NCBI GenBank assembly: GCA_035943635.1 | Contig: DASZBX010000147.1 | Span: forward strand, 1 to 64,000 | Direction: 5' to 3' | Length of the DNA: 64,000 nt | Source of the DNA: DASZBX01 sp035943635 | Lineage (GTDB): Bacteria; Actinomycetota; Actinomycetes; Streptomycetales; Catenulisporaceae | Shown here: positions 17,082-24,166 of the stretch, in pieces | Position numbering within the stretch: position 1 is the first letter of the stretch | How the letters are laid out: each line of letters starts with the position of its first letter | Program-made: the position numbers and the translations under genes | Notes under the pieces: model-generated | The model's database searches: none | The model's input: the letters and a program-made list of their open reading frames with translations, nothing else | What the model was told of the DNA's origin: nothing

Positions 17082-17107
17082 GAGGCTGTGCGCGGACTAT
17101 TCCGCGG

Positions 17108-18556
17108 CTACAGCGCCAGGCCGGTCAGGACGAGGACCCGCTCGTAGGTGTAGTCCGCCATGGCGTACCGGACGCCCTCGCGGCCGACCCCGGAGCCCTT
17201 CGCGCCGCCGTAGGGCATCTGGTCGGCCCGGTAGCTGGGCGCGTCGCCGATGATGACGCCGCCGACCTCGAGCTCGCGGTGGGCCAGGAACGCGGCCTGG
17301 ATGTCGTGGGTGAACACGCCCGCCTGGAGACCGAAGGGCGAGTCGTTGACCGCGGCGTAGGCGGCCTCGGTGCCGGACACGGTCTCGATCACGAGCACCG
17401 GGCCGAACACCTCCTCGCACACCACCTTGGCGTCCCGGGGTGCGTTGACCAGCACGGTCGGCGCGTAGGTGGCGCCCTCGCGGGTCCCGCCGACCAGGAC
17501 CTTGGCCCCGGCCGCGACCGCCTCCCGGACCCAGGCGTCCACCCGGATGGCGGCGGCCTCGTTGATCAGCGGGCCGACGTCCGTGCCCGGGTCGCGCGGG
17601 TCGCCGGTGCGCTGCGCGGCCACCGCGTCCACGATCTTCTCGGTCAGCCGGTCGGCCACGGTCTCCTCGACCACGACCCGCTGCACCGAGATGCAGGACT
17701 GGCCGCCCTGGTAGTTGGAGAAGGTCGCGATCCGGGTGGCCGCCCAGTCCAGGTCGGCCTCGCTGGAGTAGTCGGCGAGCACGACCGCGGCCGCGTTGCC
17801 GCCGAGTTCCAGGGTGACGTGCTTGTGCGGCACGGCCTGCTGGATCATCGCGCCGACCGGGCCGGAACCGGTGAAGGAGATCACCGGCAGCCGCGGGTCC
17901 GCGGTCAGCGCGGCCATCTGGTCGTTGGGCACCGGCAGCACGGACCAGGACCCGGTCGGCAGCTCGGTCTCGGCCAGCAGCTCGCCCAGGAAGAGCGCGG
18001 ACAGCGGCGTGCCCGGGGCCGGCTTGAGGATGATCGGGCTGCCCGCCGCGATCGCCGGGGCGACCTTGTGCGCGACCAGGTTCAGCGGGAAGTTGAACGG
18101 CGCGATGCCGAGCACCGGCCCCTTGGAGAAGCGCCGGACGATCGCGGTCCGGCCGTCCGCCGCGGCGTCGGTGTCCAGCCGCTGGACCTCGCCGCCGAAC
18201 CGGCGGGCCTCCTCGGCCGCCCAGCGGAACACCGACACCGCCCGGCCGACCTCGGCCCGGGCCCACTTGAGCGGCTTGCCGTTCTCGGCCGTGATCAGCG
18301 CGGCCACGTCCTCGGCCCGCTCGGCCAGCCGCCGGGAGACGTGGTCCAGCGCGGCGGCCCGCACGTGCGCGGGCAGCGCGCCGGTGGCTTTGGCCGAGGC
18401 CTGCGCCGCCGCGACCGCCTGTTCGACCTGCGCCGCGGTCGGCACGGAGACGGTCGCCACCAGGGAGTTGTCGTAGGGGTGGTTGACCTCGAAGGCCGCA
18501 TCCCCGAGGGTCGGGACGCCGGCGACGTAGAACGGTCGCGGGGTGGTGAGGGACAT
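17108..18556 (-). CDS. NAD(P)-dependent aldehyde dehydrogenase
   Basis: This ALDH-superfamily enzyme oxidises an aldehyde to the acid. From the ATG at 18556 (GGAG about 8 nt upstream) it has 482 aa, the usual length. Conserved blocks are GIAPFNFPLNLVAHKVAPAIAAG (cofactor domain), FTGSGPVGAMI, the glutamate motif VTLELGGNAA, the catalytic cysteine in GGQSCISVQR and the EEVFGPVL block. The closing segment is MPYGGAKGSGVGREG. The exact substrate is open. The gabT gene nearby makes succinate semialdehyde or a related aminoaldehyde product a possible substrate, but the two are on opposite strands 2.7 kb apart with another gene between. Confidence 0.92.
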   Translation of the reverse strand: MSLTTPRPFYVAGVPTLGDAAFEVNHPYDNSLVATVSVPTAAQVEQAVAAAQASAKATGALPAHVRAAALDHVSRRLAERAEDVAALITAENGKPLKWARAEVGRAVSVFRWAAEEARRFGGEVQRLDTDAAADGRTAIVRRFSKGPVLGIAPFNFPLNLVAHKVAPAIAAGSPIILKPAPGTPLSALFLGELLAETELPTGSWSVLPVPNDQMAALTADPRLPVISFTGSGPVGAMIQQAVPHKHVTLELGGNAAAVVLADYSSEADLDWAATRIATFSNYQGGQSCISVQRVVVEETVADRLTEKIVDAVAAQRTGDPRDPGTDVGPLINEAAAIRVDAWVREAVAAGAKVLVGGTREGATYAPTVLVNAPRDAKVVCEEVFGPVLVIETVSGTEAAYAAVNDSPFGLQAGVFTHDIQAAFLAHRELEVGGVIIGDAPSYRADQMPYGGAKGSGVGREGVRYAMADYTYERVLVLTGLAL

Positions 18557-18793
18557 CGTCAGCTCCGGGTTCGAGGCCGCACGGGGGCAGGGGATGAACA
18601 TGGACGGGTGCGGATGGATCAGGTCAGCGGCGCCTCCCACGATAATCCGCGCAGCAGGTCGGCGCCCCCTACAGGTTGACGGCGATTTCCCATCCGGGGC
18701 TGTCGGAGCGTCAAGGCTGCGGGCGTTGTGGCTGGTCGGCGCGGGGCGCCGATCCGTGCCCGGATTCGGGCCCGCGCCGACGCCCGCGTCCGG

Positions 18794-21055
18794 CTACGCC
18801 CGCAGGTTGACCAGGACCGGCGGGGTGCGGATCCCGTCGGGCGTGGCCAGGGAGATCAGCGCGTGCCCGGTGGGCACCTCGTTGATGATCTCCGACGGGG
18901 ACCAGACGTACCGCTCCACCGCGCGGGTGGCCACGGAACGCTGGTACTCCACGGTCTTGTTGCCGGTCAGGCTCTGGATCACCGACTTCTCCCGGCGCCC
19001 GGCGCCCGGCGTCGAGACGTGGCCGCTGGAGGTCGAGGTGGACGAACCCGAGGTGACGGTGGTCTCGGCCGCCCAGGCGGTGCCCCAGAAGTCCGCGAAC
19101 AGCCGGGCGTCCTGCGGCTCGACCCCGGCGAAGACCGCCTTGCAGCCGGTGCCGGTGAACACGGCCGTGCGCAGGTGCTCCGGGAACTCGCTGAGCGACT
19201 GGGTCAGCAGCACTATCCCGGCGTTCGCCGCCCGGGCCCGCTGCAGGCCCTGGACCACGTACTCGTCCACGAACCGCCCGGCCTCGTCCACGACCAGGCC
19301 CTTGAACACGGTCCGGTCCGCGTCCGGGGAGCCGACCACCTGCACGAACTGCGCGATCGCGAGCCGGGCCAGAATCCGGGCCACCTGCGGCGAACTGCCC
19401 TCCGGCAGCGCGATCCGGACCCGCAGCGGCCGGTTGATGTCCCGCATCGAGAACTTGCGTGGCCGGCCGTCGAACAGCTCCATCACGGCCGGCCGGTCCA
19501 GCAGCCGCAGCCGCTCGATGCAGCTGCGGAACGCGTTGTCGGTCATCCCGCGGGTGTGCGCCGCGGCCAGCCGCTGGAACTCGGCCGCCGCACCCCGGTC
19601 CACCGCGGCGCGCAGCCGGTCCCAGGACTCGGGCTCGTCGAACAGGTCCAGCAGCGCGCGCAGGGTCGGGTAGCCGCCGTGCGCCAGGTGGTAGGCGGCG
19701 ATCGCCACGTACAGGCCGTTGCGCCCGGCCGAGTCCGCGGCCGGGTCGGTCCGGGCCGTCTCCGGCGGCAGCACCGCGCCGGCCAGCCGGTCGGCCGCCT
19801 CGTCCGGGCTGTTGGCGCCGCCGAACAGGTCGAAGCCCCAGGCGTCCGGGCCGGTGGGCTGGTTCGGGTCGATGTCCACGTCGAAGAACCCCGGCAGCTG
19901 GGCCGGCCCGAACGAGGAGCCGGTCGGGTCGATCACCACCACCGAGGCCAGGTTGACCAGGGTCTGCAGGCCGAGCATCTCGATGATCGGCCGGGCGAAG
20001 GACCGGGTCTTGCCCACCCCGGGCGGCCCGACCACCAGCATCGAGGTCCGCAGCACCTCGGTGTCCAGGGCGAACCAGGTGCGCTGGTAGGGGTCCGGGT
20101 TGCGCGGGTGCCCGGTCGCCGAGCCCAGCCGGGTCTGCCCGGTGACCAGGTCGTGCTGCACCAGCCGCTGCATCGGCAGGTCGCGCTGCCGGGACGGGTG
20201 CAGGAACGCGGCCCCGCCCTCCGCCTCGATCACCCGGGCCACCTCGCGCAGACCGGTGACCTCCCCGGCCCGGGCCGCCCGGGCCGAACGCTGGACCACC
20301 CGGGCCACCCGGACGTAGTCCACGTCGGTCAGCTCGCCCGCGGCCACGTCCTGGTCCAGCCGCTCGGCGGCGGTGGTGAAGCCGGTGGTACGCAGGTCGG
20401 GCCAGAGGTCCCGGTTGCCGGGACCGGGCTTGGCGGCGGGGGCGGCGGCTGGTTGGATGCGGTCCCAGAAGTAGCGCAGGACATCCAGCCATTTGCCGTA
20501 GTAGCCGCAGGGCACCACGATCAGCACGATGTAAAGGTATTGTTCGATGTTCCCTGACAGGCCGGTCGCCGACAAGACGATGCCAGCCGGAAAAAGCAGG
20601 ATGACATAGAGAATGGGCGCGGCGATCAGAAGGTTGCGAGCGCGTCGCCAGGTTTCCGCCGAGGGCTTACGCCGGTCACGCGGATCGACCACTTTCGCGG
20701 TACGCCCATAGGCGAACACGCCCGGCATGTCGAGTATCCGGTTGCCGTGCACCCAGCCGAGCAGGTCGGGGCGGGTCTGCTCGGTCCAGTCGGTGCCGTC
20801 CCAGTAGCGCACCTGGGCCACGCCGCTGGGGCAGGGGTACCAGCCCTCACGCATGCCGTGGCGCTGCGCGGGAACCTCGGGCACGCCCAGCGGGCCGGTC
20901 CCGGCCCCCGCGTCCGGTCCCGCCCCGGGTCCGCCCACGCCGAACCCACCGTTCGGCCCAACCGGCGCCAACGACCCGTCCGGCCTGATCGCCCCGGTCC
21001 CGCCCCCCGCCGTCGGCTCGTACTTGCCGCCGTCTTGCAGTGTCACCCTCGCCAC
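18794..21055 (-). CDS. VirD4/TraD-like coupling ATPase with DUF2510 domain
   Basis: This is a 753-aa membrane ATPase resembling type IV coupling proteins. After a Gly/Pro-rich start, residues ~70-95 form a DUF2510 unit (WYPCP..VRYWDGTDWTEQT). Two TM helices follow at about 141-163 and 171-187, then a cytoplasmic P-loop domain with Walker A GPPGVGKTRS (343-352) and Walker B GLVVDEAGRF (about 586-595). Late motifs include VLLTQSLSEFPEHL and a TraM-recognition-like C-terminal region. Known relatives pump DNA or protein in conjugation. Here no relaxase, VirB4 or other transfer gene is in view. It may instead serve a chromosomal secretion or DNA-handling role. Its stop is 237 nt from the aldehyde dehydrogenase start. 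Confidence 0.8.
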   Translation of the reverse strand: MARVTLQDGGKYEPTAGGGTGAIRPDGSLAPVGPNGGFGVGGPGAGPDAGAGTGPLGVPEVPAQRHGMREGWYPCPSGVAQVRYWDGTDWTEQTRPDLLGWVHGNRILDMPGVFAYGRTAKVVDPRDRRKPSAETWRRARNLLIAAPILYVILLFPAGIVLSATGLSGNIEQYLYIVLIVVPCGYYGKWLDVLRYFWDRIQPAAAPAAKPGPGNRDLWPDLRTTGFTTAAERLDQDVAAGELTDVDYVRVARVVQRSARAARAGEVTGLREVARVIEAEGGAAFLHPSRQRDLPMQRLVQHDLVTGQTRLGSATGHPRNPDPYQRTWFALDTEVLRTSMLVVGPPGVGKTRSFARPIIEMLGLQTLVNLASVVVIDPTGSSFGPAQLPGFFDVDIDPNQPTGPDAWGFDLFGGANSPDEAADRLAGAVLPPETARTDPAADSAGRNGLYVAIAAYHLAHGGYPTLRALLDLFDEPESWDRLRAAVDRGAAAEFQRLAAAHTRGMTDNAFRSCIERLRLLDRPAVMELFDGRPRKFSMRDINRPLRVRIALPEGSSPQVARILARLAIAQFVQVVGSPDADRTVFKGLVVDEAGRFVDEYVVQGLQRARAANAGIVLLTQSLSEFPEHLRTAVFTGTGCKAVFAGVEPQDARLFADFWGTAWAAETTVTSGSSTSTSSGHVSTPGAGRREKSVIQSLTGNKTVEYQRSVATRAVERYVWSPSEIINEVPTGHALISLATPDGIRTPPVLVNLRA

Positions 21056-21252
21056 CCCTTTGCCACAGCTGACCTTGTCTCAGTTGACGAGCCCTTAAGC
21101 ACTGATGGTAGCGAGCCGGGTCGGATCCGTCCGGGGGCGACACAGTGACAGGGCATCCGGCGAAACGCCCGACGGCCTGCCAGGTGTGCCGAACCGCCGG
21201 GTTGGTTACCCTCGGAGATAAGCCGACATTGATCAAAAGGAGCGACCACCCG

Positions 21253-22614
21253 ATGACTACCGCTGCTCGCCGCACCGGCGGCCCGGCCGTACCGCAGGAA
21301 CGCCGCCTGGTCACCGAGATCCCCGGCCCGAAGTCGCGTGAGCTGTTCGAACGGCGCAACGCCACGGTCGCGGTCGGCGTCTCGACCACGCTGCCGGTCT
21401 TCGTCACCCACGCCGGGGGCGGCGTGGTGGTCGACGTGGACGGCAACTCTCTGATCGACTTCGGCTCCGGCATCGCCGTGACCTCGGTCGGCAACAGTGC
21501 GCAGGCCGTGGTCGACCGGGCCACCGAGCAGCTGAACCGCTTCACCCACACTTGTTTCATGGTCACGCCGTACGAGTCCTACGTGGAGGTCTGCGAGGCC
21601 CTGGCCGAACTGACCCCGGGCGACCACGCGAAGAAGTCGGCCCTGTTCAACTCCGGCGCCGAGGCGGTCGAGAACGCGGTCAAGATCGCCCGCTCGCACA
21701 CCAAGCGGCAGGCCGTCGTGGTGTTCGACCACGGCTACCACGGACGTACCAACCTGACCATGGCCCTGACCGCGAAGAACATGCCGTACAAGGACGGCTT
21801 CGGCCCGTTCGCGCCCGAGGTCTACCGGGTCCCGATGGCCTACCCGCTGCACTGGCCGACCGGCCCGGACAACTGCGCCGCGGAGGCCGCCGCGCAGGCG
21901 ATCTCGCAGATCGAGAAGCAGATCGGGGCGACGAACGTGGCCGCGGTGCTGATCGAGCCGATCCAGGGCGAGGGCGGGTTCATCGACCCGCCGCTCGGCT
22001 TCCTGCCGGCGATCGCGCAGTTCTGCCGGGACAACGGGATCGTGTTCATCGCGGACGAGATCCAGACCGGCTTCTGCCGCACCGGCGACTGGTTCGCCTG
22101 CGAGCACGAGGGGATCGTGCCGGACCTGATCACCACGGCCAAGGGCCTGGCCGGCGGGCTGCCGCTGGCCGGGGTGACCGGGCGGGCCGAGATCATGGAC
22201 GCCGCGCACGCCGGCGGCCTCGGCGGCACCTACGGCGGCAACCCGGTGGCCTGCGCCGCCGCGCTCGGCGCGATCGACACCATGCGGGCCGAGGACCTGC
22301 CCGGCCGGGCCCGCAAGATCGGCGAGCTGATGACCGCCCGGCTGGGCCGGCTGGCCGAGCAGTACCCGCAGATCGCCGAGGTCCGCGGCCGCGGCGCGAT
22401 GATCGCGGTCGAGCTGGTCGAGCCGGGCACGCTGACCCCGGCCCCGGCGCTCACCTCGAAGCTCGCGGCCGCCTGCCACGCCCAGGGCCTGATCGTGCTG
22501 ACCTGCGGCACCTACGGCAACGTGCTGCGCTTCCTGCCGCCGCTGGTGATCGGCGAGGACCTGCTGAACGAGGGCCTGGACATCCTAGAGCAGGCCTTCG
22601 CCGAGAACGTCTGA
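21253..22614 (+). CDS. gabT: 4-aminobutyrate--2-oxoglutarate transaminase
   Basis: This class III PLP-dependent aminotransferase is predicted to turn GABA plus 2-oxoglutarate into succinate semialdehyde plus glutamate. It has 453 aa, and the start is backed by AAAAGGAG nine nt upstream. Motifs include FGSGIAVTSVGN, the FNSGAEAVENAVKIAR phosphate-binding loop, DHGYHGRTNLTMALT, DEIQTGFCRTG with the cofactor Asp, and the lysine segment LITTAKGLAGGLPLAGVTGR. The N-terminal RLVTEIPGPKSRELFERR is typical of actinobacterial GabT. It converges with the M20 peptidase gene. Confidence 0.93.
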   Translation: MTTAARRTGGPAVPQERRLVTEIPGPKSRELFERRNATVAVGVSTTLPVFVTHAGGGVVVDVDGNSLIDFGSGIAVTSVGNSAQAVVDRATEQLNRFTHTCFMVTPYESYVEVCEALAELTPGDHAKKSALFNSGAEAVENAVKIARSHTKRQAVVVFDHGYHGRTNLTMALTAKNMPYKDGFGPFAPEVYRVPMAYPLHWPTGPDNCAAEAAAQAISQIEKQIGATNVAAVLIEPIQGEGGFIDPPLGFLPAIAQFCRDNGIVFIADEIQTGFCRTGDWFACEHEGIVPDLITTAKGLAGGLPLAGVTGRAEIMDAAHAGGLGGTYGGNPVACAAALGAIDTMRAEDLPGRARKIGELMTARLGRLAEQYPQIAEVRGRGAMIAVELVEPGTLTPAPALTSKLAAACHAQGLIVLTCGTYGNVLRFLPPLVIGEDLLNEGLDILEQAFAENV

Positions 22615-22618
22615 GCGG

Positions 22619-22684
22619 GCCGGCGGTCGCCCGCCGGCGGGAACGGGAAGGACGGCCTCACCGCGTGCGGGCGGTGGGGCCGTC
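22619..22684. terminator. Two consecutive hairpins between gabT and the M20 peptidase
   Basis: The first stem is GCCGGCGG/CCGCCGGC (22619-22626 with 22631-22638, loop TCGC), starting 5 nt after the gabT stop. The second pairs 22651-22664 with 22671-22684, 14 bp with one wobble, around a 6-nt loop. The genes converge, so this pair can end transcripts from both sides. Confidence 0.7.
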
Positions 22685-22723
22685 GCCGTTCCCCGGGAGT
22701 CGTCGGCGGGTCGGCGTGACCGC

Positions 22724-24076
22724 TCAGTAGGACGACAGGAACCGGTCCAGCACCCGGCAGCCGAAGTCCAGGGCGGAGACCGGGACGCGTTCGTCCACCC
22801 CGTGGAACATGGCGGCGAAGTCCAGGTCCGGGGTCAGCCGCAGCGGGACGAAGCCGTAGCCGCGCATGCCGCCGGTGCCGCTGACGTCCAGGGCGGTGAA
22901 GGTCTTGTTGTCGGTGCCGGCGGACAGGCAGTAGGGGACGGTGCGCGCACCCGGGTCCTCGGCGCGCAGGGCGTCGAGCATCGCGTCCACGATCGGGGCG
23001 CCGAACGGGGCCTCGACCGCGCGGTCCAGGTGGATGTTCTCCCGGGTGACGTTCGGGCCGGCCAGCTCGTCGATGGTGGCCAGGAACTCCTGGTCGCCGC
23101 CGGGCAGGAAGCGGCCGTCGATCACCGCGGAGGCGCGTTCCGGGATCACGTTGGCCTTGTACCCGGCCTCCAGCATGGTCGGGTTCGCGGTGTGCCGCAG
23201 GGTCGCGCCGATGAACCGGGCCAGCGGGCCGAGCAGGTCCACCGCGGCCTGCGGGTCGGCCGGGTCGAACGGCACGCCCATCGCGTCGCAGACCTGCTCC
23301 AGGAAGGCGCGCACGGTCGGGGTCAGGGTGATCGGGAACGGGTGGGCGCCGATCCGGGCCACCGCGGCGGCCAGCTCGGTGACCGCGTTGTCGTTGTTGA
23401 TCATCGAGCCGTGCCCGGCCTGGCCCTTGGCCTTCAGCCGCATCCAGGCCAGGCCCTTCTGCGCGGTCTCGATCAGGTAGAGCCGCAGGTCGGGGTTGAT
23501 CTGGTAGGAGTAGCCGCCGACCTCGCTGATCGCCTCGGCGCAGCCGTCGAACAGCTCCGGGTGCTTGGCCGCGAGGAACTTCGCGCCCTTCTCGCCGCCG
23601 GCCTCCTCGTCGGCCAGGAAGGCGATCACCACGTCGCGCTTGGGTTTGCGGCCCTCGCGGACCATCCGGCGGACCACGGACAGGGTCATCGCGTCCATGT
23701 TCTTCATGTCCACCGCGCCGCGGCCCCAGACCATCGGGTCGCCGCCGGCGCTGTCCCGGACCTCGCCGCCGAACGGGTCCACGGACCAGTCCGCCGGGTC
23801 GGCCGGCACCACGTCCAGGTGCCCGTGCACGAGCAGCGCGTGCGCGGACGGGTCGCTGCCCTCGAACCGGGCGACCACGGACGTACGCCCGGGCTCGGAG
23901 TCGAACAGCTGCGGCTCCAGCCCGGCCTCGGCCAGCTTCTCCGCCACGTACTCGGCCGCCGGGCGCTCCGGACAGGTCGGGTTCGAGGTGTCCAGCCGGA
24001 TCAGGTCGGTCAGGAAACCGACGACTTCGCCATAGGAGGTCTCGGACGGGTGCGCGGACTGCGGACTGGATTCCAT
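22724..24076 (-). CDS. M20 family metallopeptidase
   Basis: This is a zinc-dependent amidohydrolase/peptidase of the M20/M25/M40 group, 450 aa, with no signal peptide. The metal-ligand motifs are in order: HGHLDVVP (His), GRGAVDMKN (bridging Asp), LADEEAGG (catalytic Glu then metal Glu) and a late His segment FHGVDERVP. The dimerisation domain lies between residues ~200 and 320. The substrate is not evident; M20 members include dipeptidases, N-acyl-amino-acid hydrolases and succinyl-DAP desuccinylases. It is transcribed toward gabT, and its start lies 90 nt downstream of the EspI-like gene on the same strand. Confidence 0.9.
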   Translation of the reverse strand: MESSPQSAHPSETSYGEVVGFLTDLIRLDTSNPTCPERPAAEYVAEKLAEAGLEPQLFDSEPGRTSVVARFEGSDPSAHALLVHGHLDVVPADPADWSVDPFGGEVRDSAGGDPMVWGRGAVDMKNMDAMTLSVVRRMVREGRKPKRDVVIAFLADEEAGGEKGAKFLAAKHPELFDGCAEAISEVGGYSYQINPDLRLYLIETAQKGLAWMRLKAKGQAGHGSMINNDNAVTELAAAVARIGAHPFPITLTPTVRAFLEQVCDAMGVPFDPADPQAAVDLLGPLARFIGATLRHTANPTMLEAGYKANVIPERASAVIDGRFLPGGDQEFLATIDELAGPNVTRENIHLDRAVEAPFGAPIVDAMLDALRAEDPGARTVPYCLSAGTDNKTFTALDVSGTGGMRGYGFVPLRLTPDLDFAAMFHGVDERVPVSALDFGCRVLDRFLSSY

Positions 24077-24166
24077 GACTCAAAGTTAGCAACTGTGCGG
24101 TCGGGCGGCTCGCGGCCCCGCGTTACCGACGGCGTACGGACCGCTCACACCCTGCTTACCCCCTGA

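Noticed and set aside
17085..17114. Short stem at the junction of the duplicated-domain gene and the aldehyde dehydrogenase
   Set aside because: Only two 5-bp helices separated by a bulge, partly inside the dehydrogenase stop region; too weak to call a terminator.
18794..21055. Interpretation of the VirD4-like gene as part of an integrated conjugative element
   Set aside because: No integrase, relaxase, replication gene, att repeats or flanking tRNA is visible in the surrounding 20 kb.
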